A stretch of DNA of 64,000 bases. Origin: Chloroflexota bacterium (GTDB lineage Bacteria; Chloroflexota; Anaerolineae; Anaerolineales; Anaerolineaceae). The translations under genes were made by a program, and so were the position numbers. Positions 29,870-38,980 of this stretch are shown here, in pieces (within the stretch, counting starts at the first letter, position 1; every line of letters begins with the position of its first letter). Location: the NCBI GenBank assembly GCA_016838895.1, contig JAEKNU010000015.1, forward strand, positions 1 to 64,000, written 5' to 3'. Below the pieces are notes generated by a model that was given only the letters and a program-made list of their open reading frames with translations, was not told where the DNA came from and ran no database searches.

Positions 29870-31783
29870 ATGAAAGCTGTGCGACGTTTTTATTTTTATG
29901 CACTGACACTAATCAGTCTGGAACTGGTTGTTTGGGGACTTTATACTTTGATCAGTGCGATTTGGCGAACAACGGAAGCAATTGGTTTCAATGATATATT
30001 GGCATCTGGGCTGGCACAAATTCTGATTGGATTGCCAATCTTTGTTTTCCATGCGCGCATCATCCAGCGAGATGCGATTAAAGAAGAAGAAGAAAATCTA
30101 AGCTTGATCCGTGCCATTTTTATTGACATTGTTCGCCTGATATCCTTGGGTGCTGTGATGGTTAATTCAATTAACCTAATCGATCAGCTTCTTCAGGAAG
30201 TTGTTCCATCTCAATATATACAAGCATGCAATATGAATTGTTCAGATGCAAAGGATAGTATCACCATCATCCTGATCAATTTATTGGTATGGATGCTTGC
30301 GGAAAGGATTTTAAATTCAGGCCAGGCCATTCCACAGGAATTTGAAAATCAAATTAAAATCCGCCGCATATATCGCTACGTTTGGCTAATTTCCGCAATT
30401 GTAACTTTGGTTTACAGTATTCAATCTTTGTTACAAGAAATAATTTTCAATATCACTTCCATGGTGTCTCAATCTGCACATTTATCCACAGAGTACATTG
30501 CCATGATCCTTGTCAGTGCAGTCATCTGGGCATGGACCTGGAGATTGTTGCAGAACTCCTACAAAACAGCCGAAGAAAAAAATGCAGGCATTCGCTATGT
30601 CGTATTTTTTGGCATAACCTTTGTCAGTATCGCAATTGTTTTAAGTGTGTGTGGCATTCTCATTCATAAATTGCTTGGCTGGTTGCTTGGTACCCCTTAC
30701 ACATTGCAAAATTTCATTAATCATTTCAGTTCCGAAATTGCCCTTATTGTACCGAGTTCAATATTATGGGCCTACTATGGCCAGAAATTAACGGATGCCA
30801 TTGAGCATGCCCCAGAAGCATATCTGCAATTTTTATACCGCCGAATTTTCTCATCGGTCTTATCCCTTGCTGGAAGCATACTTACATTCATTGGATTGCA
30901 ATACTTATTCGGTGAATGTATCGATCTAATTTTTGGATACCGTCAACTAGGTCCGGGAGCATGGAATCAATTCACAACAGGCATCGCATTGCTACTTCTT
31001 GGTGTGCCGCTCTGGATAAGGCACTGGAAAATACTGCAAAATGAAGTTAGCCAGGAAAACGACTATGGCAGTACTGCCCGCGCTTCAACACTGCGCAGAG
31101 TTTACTTGTATCTGATTGTTTTTGGATCTGTACTTGGCGCCATGATCGTTGCTGGAGCTTTGATCTATCAATTAATTAATGCCGCAGTTGGAAATTCAAT
31201 GAGTAATCTGGGGCATTTCACGGTCAATCAGATTGTATTCACAATTCAATTTGTTGTTTGGCTTTTATATCATCGAAGCATCATGCAAACAGATAATCAA
31301 TCCATACAAATCACGACAGAAAATCGCTTTACGGCATTTGCTACCTTGATTTTTGAATCTGAGGAAGAGGTTTCGCTCATCGATAAAATAGCTATTCACA
31401 TCACACGAAAAATGCCAGATCTGCCAATCAAGCGCATGCAAACGACCCAAGAATTTACTGCCGCTGATATTGCTCTATTTCCTATTGTGTTGGTATCCAC
31501 ACAAACTCTGATGGAGTTTTCAGCGAAACAACAGAAAATACTCAAAGGGTTTACAGGCAAAATTCTGGTTTTACCTGTGATCACGAATCAATTGATTAAT
31601 ATCAATGTGCTCACTCAAAACGACTTAATAAAATCCACCTTAGAAATACTTCATCAGATCATAGAGGGTCAACAAATTAAACCTGCACATACCCGTAATG
31701 GATGGGTGATCGCCGGGTATATTTTTGCAGCGCTCTTTGCTCTGTATTTCCTGCTCATTGGTGTTAGCATATTCCTTGGCTAG
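29870..31783 (+). CDS. Polytopic membrane protein with repeated DUF5671-type units
   Basis: A 637-residue integral membrane protein. Its opening (VRRFYFYALTLISLELVVWGLYTLI) recurs at about residues 327 (LYRRIFSSVLSLAGSILTF) and 407 (LRRVYLYLIVFGSVLGAM), so it is built from several four-helix units of the DUF5671 kind. Residues about 480-605 form a soluble region without clear motifs, and a last membrane helix ends the chain. No enzyme or transport motif is visible. It follows the small anchored protein by 27 bases and AAGGAG precedes the ATG. Role unknown. Confidence 0.75.
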   Translation: MKAVRRFYFYALTLISLELVVWGLYTLISAIWRTTEAIGFNDILASGLAQILIGLPIFVFHARIIQRDAIKEEEENLSLIRAIFIDIVRLISLGAVMVNSINLIDQLLQEVVPSQYIQACNMNCSDAKDSITIILINLLVWMLAERILNSGQAIPQEFENQIKIRRIYRYVWLISAIVTLVYSIQSLLQEIIFNITSMVSQSAHLSTEYIAMILVSAVIWAWTWRLLQNSYKTAEEKNAGIRYVVFFGITFVSIAIVLSVCGILIHKLLGWLLGTPYTLQNFINHFSSEIALIVPSSILWAYYGQKLTDAIEHAPEAYLQFLYRRIFSSVLSLAGSILTFIGLQYLFGECIDLIFGYRQLGPGAWNQFTTGIALLLLGVPLWIRHWKILQNEVSQENDYGSTARASTLRRVYLYLIVFGSVLGAMIVAGALIYQLINAAVGNSMSNLGHFTVNQIVFTIQFVVWLLYHRSIMQTDNQSIQITTENRFTAFATLIFESEEEVSLIDKIAIHITRKMPDLPIKRMQTTQEFTAADIALFPIVLVSTQTLMEFSAKQQKILKGFTGKILVLPVITNQLININVLTQNDLIKSTLEILHQIIEGQQIKPAHTRNGWVIAGYIFAALFALYFLLIGVSIFLG

Positions 31784-31795
31784 ATTCAACAATAC

Positions 31796-31836
31796 AAAAA
31801 AACCGCTTAGCATGAAGATACACTAGGCGGTTTTTT
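31796..31836. terminator. Bidirectional terminator
   Basis: AAAAAACCGCTTA (31796-31808) pairs with TAGGCGGTTTTTT (31824-31836) with one mismatch and carries A/T runs on both sides, so it ends both the rightward membrane protein gene and the leftward diguanylate cyclase gene. Confidence 0.8.
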
Positions 31837-31846
31837 GAAATATTAC

Positions 31847-33304
31847 TTATTTTGCAGTACGATTTTTACCTTTGGATTTCGCCCTGAATAAAGCCTCATC
31901 GGCATTTTTCATTAATCGTTCTTCAGAATTTGTATCATCATCTAAGGTGGCTACACCTGCACTAACCGTTCGGAAAACCTCATCATGTCCGGTATATAGT
32001 GTTTTACCTGCCACCGCAATGCGAATTCGATTTGCCGTGCGTATGGCCTCATCTATATCCGTATGCATCAATAGCACCACAAATTCCTCCCCTCCCCAAC
32101 GAGCAACAATATCAGTATTCCGCACAGTCGCTTTTATCATCGATGAAACCATATAGAGCATTTCATCACCTACCATGTGTCCATATTTCTCATTTACTTC
32201 TTTGAAATTATCGATGTCCAGCATAAGCAAACTCAATGAGTGATTATAACGTTGAGCAATTGCTATTTCTCTGGATATGATTTGCATAAAAAAACGCCGA
32301 TTGTACAATTTTGTCAATTCATCAAATGTGGCTAATTGCTCCATCTTATGATTGTATAGTTTGAAAATAACAATCATCAAGAATGTGATAATGATTGTAA
32401 CCAGTAAACCAATACCAATATTTTCCCAAAGGGATTTCCTGGCTTCAAGTAAGGATTCAGTCTGGTTTTTCTCAATCACCAGATACCAATTAAATTCTGG
32501 TATATAGCGAATGGATATTGCTTTAAGTTCACCACCTTCAATAAATTCAAAAATGTGTATATTGTCGCTCGGTGTGAGCAAATCGTCCGCATATTCACTG
32601 ATTCCTTCTCTGGTCATGAGGTTCACAGTATCGATTAAAGTGGGATTTGAATGGATTTGAATAAAGCCGTTTTCATCTACCAGATATATTTCATGTTTGT
32701 ATTGTTCCTGGTAAGTATTAAATTTCTCGCCGATATCAATTAATTCTAATCCTACCCCGGTTGCCCCCAGGTATTTTCCAGTTTTACTTTCCAGGCGATG
32801 ATTAATAAATACCGTCAGAATTCCCTGACGAGCTTCGTCATTGTCTACATCAAGGTCAACTGCTTGATCCGTTGTTTTAAAATCGTAGTACCAAACATCA
32901 TGGTCATCATCTTCTGATACTTGTTTTAAAATGCCTTCAGAATAATAATAATTACTGCTAACATCTGAGACAAAAAATGTACTGGTATAACCATATTTTG
33001 ATTTTATTCTGGATAAATATTCTTTTATCGAATCTAATTTATTTTCCCCACTTTCCACCCAATCAATAAGAAAAGCGTCGTTTGCCATTAAAGAAGATAC
33101 ATTGATTGGATCAAGTAATTCTTTTTTTATTTCAGAGTAAATATTGTCACTAATTAATGGAAGTGTTTGGTTTACTGCGCTGTGGATAACATAATTTTTC
33201 GTGGCTAGATAACTGAGCATGCTGGTCGTAATAAAACCAAACGATAGGATCATAATTAGCACGAAAATAAACCAACGACTGTTGATATTCTTAATTTTAT
33301 TCAT
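31847..33304 (-). CDS. Membrane diguanylate cyclase with Cache sensor
   Basis: Makes cyclic di-GMP. The 485 residues run: membrane helix (about 11-33), an extracellular dCache-type sensor (about 35-295, with FFVSDVSSNYYYSEG, YLGATGVGLELIDIG and EFNWYLVIEKNQ), a second membrane helix (about 300-322), and a GGDEF domain (TFDELTKLYNRRFFMQ). The active site is GGEEF, and an RNTD five residues before it is the RxxD inhibitory site, so the enzyme is likely active and product-inhibited. Single gene with its own terminator. Confidence 0.93.
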   Translation of the reverse strand: MNKIKNINSRWFIFVLIMILSFGFITTSMLSYLATKNYVIHSAVNQTLPLISDNIYSEIKKELLDPINVSSLMANDAFLIDWVESGENKLDSIKEYLSRIKSKYGYTSTFFVSDVSSNYYYSEGILKQVSEDDDHDVWYYDFKTTDQAVDLDVDNDEARQGILTVFINHRLESKTGKYLGATGVGLELIDIGEKFNTYQEQYKHEIYLVDENGFIQIHSNPTLIDTVNLMTREGISEYADDLLTPSDNIHIFEFIEGGELKAISIRYIPEFNWYLVIEKNQTESLLEARKSLWENIGIGLLVTIIITFLMIVIFKLYNHKMEQLATFDELTKLYNRRFFMQIISREIAIAQRYNHSLSLLMLDIDNFKEVNEKYGHMVGDEMLYMVSSMIKATVRNTDIVARWGGEEFVVLLMHTDIDEAIRTANRIRIAVAGKTLYTGHDEVFRTVSAGVATLDDDTNSEERLMKNADEALFRAKSKGKNRTAK

Positions 33305-33406
33305 TATTGCCTTTCATAAAAGATTTTCTCTAGATGCGTATTTAGAGTATAGGTGTTTTTATTCCCAATCTTTATAAATCCTGTCTAAAGAATAATATAA
33401 TTAATG

Positions 33407-33440
33407 TAAAAAAAACCACCTGAAAAAAATCAGGTGGTTT
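33407..33440 (-). terminator. Terminator after tRNA-Glu
   Basis: An 11-bp stem (AAACCACCTGA at 33413-33423 with TCAGGTGGTTT at 33430-33440) right after the tRNA CCA end, with a T run for leftward transcripts at 33415-33407. Confidence 0.8.
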
Positions 33441-33516
33441 TGGTACCTCCAGGGAGATTCGAACTCCCGTTTTAGCCTTGAAAGGGCTGCGTCCTAGTCC
33501 CCTAGACGATGGAGGC
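33441..33516 (-). tRNA. trnE: tRNA-Glu (UUC)
   Basis: Read on the minus strand it folds into a full cloverleaf: acceptor GCCTCCA with TGGAGGT, a D-arm in GTCTAGGGGACTAGGAC, anticodon stem AGCC/GGCT around loop CTTTCAA (anticodon TTC), and T-arm GGGAG-TTCGAAT-CTCCC. The 3' CCA is encoded (33443-33441). Length is 76 bases. Confidence 0.96.
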
Positions 33517-33586
33517 AACGTTCAATATTTTATCAGGTAAGCCATATTCGGTCAAGGGCTTTTTTTGCATCCAAAATAAAATTTAT

Positions 33587-34276
33587 CTAAAATAGGGTAA
33601 GCTTCTTTTGTGGTTCAATACAGGTAGGCGAATTATTATTCGGCCGATTTACTATAGATGAAACTTCATACCCCTCTATTGCTATCTCATCTACTGAGAC
33701 AAGCATACTTCTTAACTCAATTTCTGATTTTTTATCAGAAAGCCACTCCTTGCCTTGGTTCCAATTGAAAATCACCGGCATACGGTCATGAATTGGCGCA
33801 ACAATATTGTTAGGCGAACAGGTCAATATGGTACAAGAAGATAAAGCTTGGGCATTTTCATTCCCCGGCCAATAATCCCATAATCCTGCAAAAACAAAGG
33901 GGGATTTATCTTGCCGCCGAAAATAATAAGGTACTTTCTTGCTACCTTTATAAACACCTCTTTTCCATTCGTAAAATCCATCTGCAAAAATAAGACAACG
34001 TTTTGAGCGAAATGGGGTTCTGAAAGACGGCTTATCATGTGCTGTCTCGGATCGTGCGTTAATCAGTTTTGCTGAAATCGAAGCATCTTTTGCCCAGGAT
34101 GGCACTAAACCCCAATGCAATAATTCAACTTGGGTCGGATTTTGATTGGTAACAACTGGGATTTTGCTACTCGGCACAATATTATAATTGGGCTTCCAAT
34201 CCACAGATTGTGCACCCAGATCAAATGCCATTTGTAACGCGGATATTTCGAGTGTAAGTGTAAATCGACCACACAT
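33587..34276 (-). CDS. yedK: SOS-response-associated (SRAP/HMCES-type) protein
   Basis: Binds abasic sites in single-stranded DNA and forms a covalent link through its second residue. The 229 residues start MCGRFT, giving Cys2 after Met removal, and keep the other active-site blocks: NARSET, ADGFYEWKR (Glu) and HDRMPVI (His). Size is normal. Divergent from the formiminotransferase gene. Confidence 0.94.
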   Translation of the reverse strand: MCGRFTLTLEISALQMAFDLGAQSVDWKPNYNIVPSSKIPVVTNQNPTQVELLHWGLVPSWAKDASISAKLINARSETAHDKPSFRTPFRSKRCLIFADGFYEWKRGVYKGSKKVPYYFRRQDKSPFVFAGLWDYWPGNENAQALSSCTILTCSPNNIVAPIHDRMPVIFNWNQGKEWLSDKKSEIELRSMLVSVDEIAIEGYEVSSIVNRPNNNSPTCIEPQKKLTLF

Positions 34277-34366
34277 TTTTTACCTTTACCTTCCTCATCT
34301 AATTGTATCTGAAAAGCGGATAACGGTTATAATTAGTTTGATTTTAGTTCAAAGTGCAGGCAGGTG

Positions 34367-35929
34367 ATGGGCAATCCAATTGTAGAATGCATACCCAATT
34401 TTTCGGAAGCCAGAAATCCGGAAACAATTGAAGAAATTCAAAAAGCCATATTGACCGTTCCCAATGTGTACATATTGGATCGTCATTCCGATCAGGATCA
34501 CAATAGAACGGTTTTTACCTTCATCGGCTCACCAGATGCTATTGCTGAAGCAGCTTTCCAATCGATTAAAAAGGCTGCTGAATTGATTGATTTATCACAG
34601 CAACATGGCGAGCATCCACGAATCGGGGCGACGGATGTCGTTCCTTTTGTACCCATTAGTGACATTACCATCGCAGAATGTGTAGATATTGCCAAATCCG
34701 TTGCCCAGCGTGTTGCAGAAGAGTTAAATATTCCTGTGTATTTGTATGAAGAAGCCGCTTCCCCAGCGTATCCGGAACGCAAGTTCCTGGAGAATATTCG
34801 CCGCGGTCAATATGAAACACTCAAAAAAGAAATAAATACAGATGCCTCGCGTAAACCCGATTTTGGGCCAAATGAACTAGGTACAGCAGGTGCCACAGTC
34901 ATTGGTGCCCGCCATCCATTAATTGCATTCAATGTTTATCTAAACACAGAAGACCTGAATATTGCTAAAAAAATTGCCAAAGCGGTACGCAATTCCTCTG
35001 GTGGATTTAAATATCTGAAAGCCTTGGGCTTGATTGTTAATGGCCAGGCGCAAGTTTCCATGAATTTTACAAATTTCAATCAGACTCCCTTAGCACGAGT
35101 TGTAGAAATGATCCGCCGGGAAGCGATTGTATATGGCACCAGTATTCATAGCAGCGAGCTGGTTGGGCTCATACCGCAAAAAGCGTTAACCGATGCCGCC
35201 AAATGGTATCTTCAATTGCATAATTTTGAAAAGCCGCAGATTCTTGAATACCGCATCTATGATGTGATCGATGATGATGAGCAAAATCAACAGGAAGCAT
35301 TTCATGATGGATTTCTCACTCAATTGGCAGATGCTTCACCCACACCTGGCGGTGGAACTGCTTTGGCCTATACCGCAGCTCAAGCGGCGGCTTTACTGGC
35401 AATGGTGGCAAAATCGACATTGCGCAAGGAATCTTATCAAAAATTCCATGGTTTAATGCAGCATATTCTCATTGAATCTGATACCACACGCTTGGAATTG
35501 ATGATTGCCATGGATCAGGATATAGAAGCATACAATAGTTATCTAGAACTGACCAATACGGCTTCTGATTTCGTTATTGAAACTTCACTTTCTCCTGCAT
35601 TTCTGCATGCAGTCGCAAACATCAGTCATATTCCGTTACTTATCGCAAAAAAATGTGTTTTACTAATGGATATGGCAATCAGTGCTGCCGAGCATGGGAA
35701 TCAGAATGCGCTTGGAGATGCACTCAATGCTTTTTATCTGGCAAAAACTGCGGCTGAAGGGTCACTGATAAATGCCAGTATTAATACTAAACCCTATCTT
35801 TCTCAACCCGTCATTGCACCATTTAAAGATGAAATAGTGGATATCCAATCAAAAATTGATGCACACTATGCAAAGATGAAAGTGGTTTTACAAAATAACG
35901 ATCTGGATTCCTTACTACCAAATGAATAA
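34367..35929 (+). CDS. ftcD: Bifunctional glutamate formiminotransferase / formiminotetrahydrofolate cyclodeaminase
   Basis: Moves the formimino group of formiminoglutamate (from histidine degradation) to tetrahydrofolate, then cyclises it to methenyl-THF with loss of ammonia. The 520 residues are a fusion: residues 1-300 are the transferase (VECIPNFSEARN, DRHSDQDHNRTVFTF, GEHPRIGATDVVPFVP with the catalytic His, and NSSGGFKYLKALGL), and about 310-515 the helical cyclodeaminase (ASPTPGGGTALAYTAAQA). This matches the domain order of the animal enzyme. The ATG at 34367 is preferred to the GTG one codon earlier. No other hut gene is nearby. Confidence 0.94.
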   Translation: MGNPIVECIPNFSEARNPETIEEIQKAILTVPNVYILDRHSDQDHNRTVFTFIGSPDAIAEAAFQSIKKAAELIDLSQQHGEHPRIGATDVVPFVPISDITIAECVDIAKSVAQRVAEELNIPVYLYEEAASPAYPERKFLENIRRGQYETLKKEINTDASRKPDFGPNELGTAGATVIGARHPLIAFNVYLNTEDLNIAKKIAKAVRNSSGGFKYLKALGLIVNGQAQVSMNFTNFNQTPLARVVEMIRREAIVYGTSIHSSELVGLIPQKALTDAAKWYLQLHNFEKPQILEYRIYDVIDDDEQNQQEAFHDGFLTQLADASPTPGGGTALAYTAAQAAALLAMVAKSTLRKESYQKFHGLMQHILIESDTTRLELMIAMDQDIEAYNSYLELTNTASDFVIETSLSPAFLHAVANISHIPLLIAKKCVLLMDMAISAAEHGNQNALGDALNAFYLAKTAAEGSLINASINTKPYLSQPVIAPFKDEIVDIQSKIDAHYAKMKVVLQNNDLDSLLPNE

Positions 35930-37568
35930 ATTAAAGCATTTTCTCCAAACAACAGTAATCATTTTCTTATTTCTTACTGGTTGCTCCAATCAAATCAAAA
36001 ACTCGAATACCACAACACAGAATGAATCTATCCCTGTGACTGATGAAACATCTCTACTCATTGCATCCGCTGATAATTTCACCCTGGTATGTTCAAAGCA
36101 AACCCTACCAGATAGCTTTCTATATCAATTAGCAGCAAATGTAGCTGTATCCCCTTGTGCTGAGCGCTCCACCGATATTCAATTTGAAATTTCTTCAGCA
36201 CAACCCGTCAGTCAATGGATATATTCCCTGGCAGCCCCTTTCTACACCATCGATGATGACATAAACTTTGATCTACTGAAATTGGCCTGGCAGCAAGGCA
36301 ACCAGAGTGGTCTGATGATATCGCATCTTATGGTTGATCAGAGCACCTATGAAGTTTTCACAACATTGTGGGGGCCCGCCCAAAATGAATTCGTTTTAAT
36401 CCGCGATTACAATGATATGAAAGAAATCATCCGGGATGACGTTACCAATTGGGCAATCATACCCTTCGAGCAAATAGAACCCGTTTGGAAAATCATTACA
36501 GTTGATGGTCAGTCACCCATTAGGAAAGATTTTGATCTTCAAGTCTACCCTTTACAGGCACCAATTTCTATTCTAATTTCATCAGCGGATCAACTAGAAA
36601 CAGTTAATAGCCTGAAAACCTCATTATCTATCCCGCCGACCAATCGAGATGCCTATAAGTTATCTACAGTACTGCTTACAGGCGTAACTGCTTTGGTGCG
36701 TGCAACTGCGAATACAATGGAACGACGGGGTATGACTTATCCCGCAGATGATATCCGAATGTGGTTTTTGGATGCAGACATCGTTCATATTTCCAATGAA
36801 ATCCCTTTTGCTGAAAATTGTCCGCAGCCTTTTCCTCGCCCGGATGAATTGGTATTCTGCAGTCAGACTGAGTATATTGAACTACTAGAATCCATAGACA
36901 CAGACGTTGTAGAATTAAGCGGGGATCACTTTCAGGATTGGGGTGCTGAAGCTACGCTATATACCATCGAACTATACAAAGAGCGTGGTTGGCAATACTA
37001 TGGAGGTGGCGTCAATCTGCAGGATGGCCTAAAACCAATACGGCTGGAAACAAATGGCAACAAGATCGCCTTTATTGGATGCAACGCCAAAGGCGGCGCC
37101 TACGCTGGAGCGACTGAAACCAATCCGGGAGCTGCAGAGTGTGACTTTGATTACATGACTGAGCAAATCAGATTGTTACGGGAAGATGGGTATCTGCCAA
37201 TTGTTACTTTTCAACATCTGGAATACTACACTTACAAAGCCCACCCAATATTGCAGGAGGATTTCCATCAGGTTGCGGATGCCGGCGCGGTTATCGTCAG
37301 CGGTAGCCAGGCTCATCAACCACATGCAATTGAATTATATAATGGTGCTTTCCTTCACTATGGCTTAGGGAATCTTTTCTTTGATCAACTCTTTGAGAGT
37401 CCTGAAACTGGACAGGCTTTTATCGATAGACATGTTTTTTATGATGGAAAATATCTTGGCACGGAATTACTGACAATACAATTTATCGATTTGGCACAAT
37501 CACGTCCAATGACCATTGAAGAGCGTCAAATTTTGCTTTTCAATGTTTTTAATGCGAACCAGCACTAA
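35922..37568 (+). CDS. CapA-family lipoprotein with substrate-binding-like N-domain
   Basis: A 548-residue exported lipoprotein: residues 8-20 are hydrophobic and LTGC is the lipobox (Cys20 or 21). The C-terminal half (about 245-540) is the CapA/PGA_cap metallophosphatase-like domain, with the opening LLTGVTALVRA, DADIVHISNEIP, LSGDHFQDWG, VTFQHLEYYTYKAHP and SGSQAHQPHAIELY followed by HYGLGNLFFDQ. The N-terminal 200 residues look like part of a periplasmic substrate-binding fold. CapA proteins are tied to poly-gamma-glutamate export, but no capBC genes are here, so the role is open. It overlaps ftcD by eight bases. Confidence 0.82.
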   Translation: MNKLKHFLQTTVIIFLFLTGCSNQIKNSNTTTQNESIPVTDETSLLIASADNFTLVCSKQTLPDSFLYQLAANVAVSPCAERSTDIQFEISSAQPVSQWIYSLAAPFYTIDDDINFDLLKLAWQQGNQSGLMISHLMVDQSTYEVFTTLWGPAQNEFVLIRDYNDMKEIIRDDVTNWAIIPFEQIEPVWKIITVDGQSPIRKDFDLQVYPLQAPISILISSADQLETVNSLKTSLSIPPTNRDAYKLSTVLLTGVTALVRATANTMERRGMTYPADDIRMWFLDADIVHISNEIPFAENCPQPFPRPDELVFCSQTEYIELLESIDTDVVELSGDHFQDWGAEATLYTIELYKERGWQYYGGGVNLQDGLKPIRLETNGNKIAFIGCNAKGGAYAGATETNPGAAECDFDYMTEQIRLLREDGYLPIVTFQHLEYYTYKAHPILQEDFHQVADAGAVIVSGSQAHQPHAIELYNGAFLHYGLGNLFFDQLFESPETGQAFIDRHVFYDGKYLGTELLTIQFIDLAQSRPMTIEERQILLFNVFNANQH

Positions 37569-37611
37569 TTCTTGGGTACACAATACATAAAACAATTAAG
37601 GAGTGGAATAA

Positions 37612-38166
37612 ATGGGTTTAAAAGCAGATCACTGGATACGTAAAACGGCGTTGGAAAAAGGGATGATTGAACCTTTTGTCGACAAACAGGTTCGAGATGG
37701 CGTTATTTCATATGGCGTCTCCTCCTATGGGTATGATGTACGGGTTGCAGATGAATTTATGATATTTACCAATGTGCATTCAGCCACTGTTGATCCAAAA
37801 GATTTTGATCCAAAATCTATGGTCGATTTCAAAGGTGAAGTTTGTACCATTCCACCAAATTCTTTTGCCCTGGCCAGAACCATTGAATATTTCCGTATCC
37901 CCCGTGATGTATTAACGATTTGTTTGGGGAAAAGCACCTATGCTCGTTGTGGCATCATTGTCAATGTCACCCCATTTGAACCAGAATGGGAAGGCTATGT
38001 AACGTTGGAGATTTCCAATACCACTCCGCTGCCTGCAAAAATCTACGCCAATGAAGGCATCGCGCAGGTGCTTTTCTTCCAGGCTGATGAAGTCTGCGAT
38101 ACATCCTACGCCGATAAAAAAGGCAAATATCAGAAACAACAATCGATTCTTTTACCAAAACTGTAA
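37612..38166 (+). CDS. dcd: dCTP deaminase
   Basis: Deaminates dCTP to dUTP for thymidylate synthesis (some homologues go on to dUMP). The 184 residues show the trimeric dUTPase-like fold: [16 protein letters not shown], the nucleotide site [19 protein letters not shown] with the catalytic Glu in [19 protein letters not shown], and [18 protein letters not shown] precedes the ATG. Last gene before a strong terminator, 43 bases after the CapA-like gene. Confidence 0.95.
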   Translation: MGLKADHWIRKTALEKGMIEPFVDKQVRDGVISYGVSSYGYDVRVADEFMIFTNVHSATVDPKDFDPKSMVDFKGEVCTIPPNSFALARTIEYFRIPRDVLTICLGKSTYARCGIIVNVTPFEPEWEGYVTLEISNTTPLPAKIYANEGIAQVLFFQADEVCDTSYADKKGKYQKQQSILLPKL

Positions 38167-38174
38167 TCACCAGG

Positions 38175-38203
38175 CCGGGAGCTGACAGCTCCCGGTTTTT
38201 TTT
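38175..38203 (+). terminator. Terminator after dcd
   Basis: A perfect GC-rich 9-bp stem (CCGGGAGCT with AGCTCCCGG) with a 3-base loop and a T8 run (38196-38203). Confidence 0.88.
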
Positions 38204-38208
38204 ATCTA

Positions 38209-38237
38209 TTGACAAATATTTAAATTCCATATAATAT
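38209..38237 (+). promoter_or_regulatory. Promoter of the TetR-ABC exporter operon
   Basis: A consensus TTGACA (38209-38214) followed by an overlapping -10 region CATATAATAT. TATAAT itself sits at 15 bases spacing (38230-38235) and TAATAT at 17 (38232-38237). Transcription would begin within a few bases of 38243, giving a leader of only about 15 bases. Confidence 0.6.
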
Positions 38238-38261
38238 GAACTTGAGGTTCATATTATATGG
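38227..38261. promoter_or_regulatory. Perfect 35-bp palindrome: likely operator of the TetR regulator
   Basis: CCATATAATATGAAC and its exact complement flank the 5-base spacer TTGAG. It covers the -10 box, the predicted start site, the GAGG ribosome site (38244-38247, in the spacer) and the ATG at 38258. Bound repressor would block transcription, and the same sequence in RNA could fold over the start codon. Confidence 0.75.
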
Positions 38262-38980
38262 ATAATACATTCACATCTATACTTCCTACTATCATAGCCA
38301 ATTTTGAACAACAAGGTCTCGTTACGCGTACTTTTCGGCGACTGGATCTTTCTCGCCAGTTGCTGGTCATTGATGCAATCCTGGAGGAATCTGCCCAACG
38401 CGGTCCGGCTGAAATGAACATTAAGCACATCGCCGCCCGCGCAGAGGTCAGTATTGGCTCCCTCTATCAATATTTCAACAATAAAGAAGGGTTGCTAAAT
38501 TTTACTATCGCATTAACAGTACAGCAGACGGTCAGTGCTTTTAATGAGTTCTTGCCTTATCTGGACCAGCTTTCTTTCAAAGAAGCATATTCCATCTATT
38601 TATCAACTGGATTGGAATGGGGACAACAGGAACAACAATTTGTGCGCATGTTTGCCAAAGCAGCCTATCAAAATGATCCTCAATTGCAGGAACGCGTCGT
38701 AAAACCAATTGCAGCTTCTATGCTGAATATCATGCGTATGATGGTCAAGAATGGTCAGGAAAAAGCTGAAATTCGCCAGGAACTCGACCCGGATTTGTTG
38801 GCACGGCTACTTCACGGCATTTCCATAATTCTGGCAGATCCCATTCTCCTACCCTATCTCAATGATTATTTCCAAATCATTGATGAAGATCGCGAACACA
38901 ATGAACCATTGAATTTAGTAATGGAAATCCTCCAACGGGGTATTTTTGTCCACCATGATAAGGATGAACAAACATCATGA
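38258..38980 (+). CDS. TetR/AcrR-family transcriptional regulator
   Basis: A 240-residue repressor. The HTH is at about residues 45-80 (MNIKHIAARAEVSIGSLYQYFNNKEGLL, the classical TetR recognition block), with a helical ligand domain after it (EQQFVRMFAKAAYQN to the end). It probably controls itself and the three exporter genes behind it through the palindrome over its start. It overlaps the next gene by four bases (ATGA). Confidence 0.92.
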   Translation: MDNTFTSILPTIIANFEQQGLVTRTFRRLDLSRQLLVIDAILEESAQRGPAEMNIKHIAARAEVSIGSLYQYFNNKEGLLNFTIALTVQQTVSAFNEFLPYLDQLSFKEAYSIYLSTGLEWGQQEQQFVRMFAKAAYQNDPQLQERVVKPIAASMLNIMRMMVKNGQEKAEIRQELDPDLLARLLHGISIILADPILLPYLNDYFQIIDEDREHNEPLNLVMEILQRGIFVHHDKDEQTS

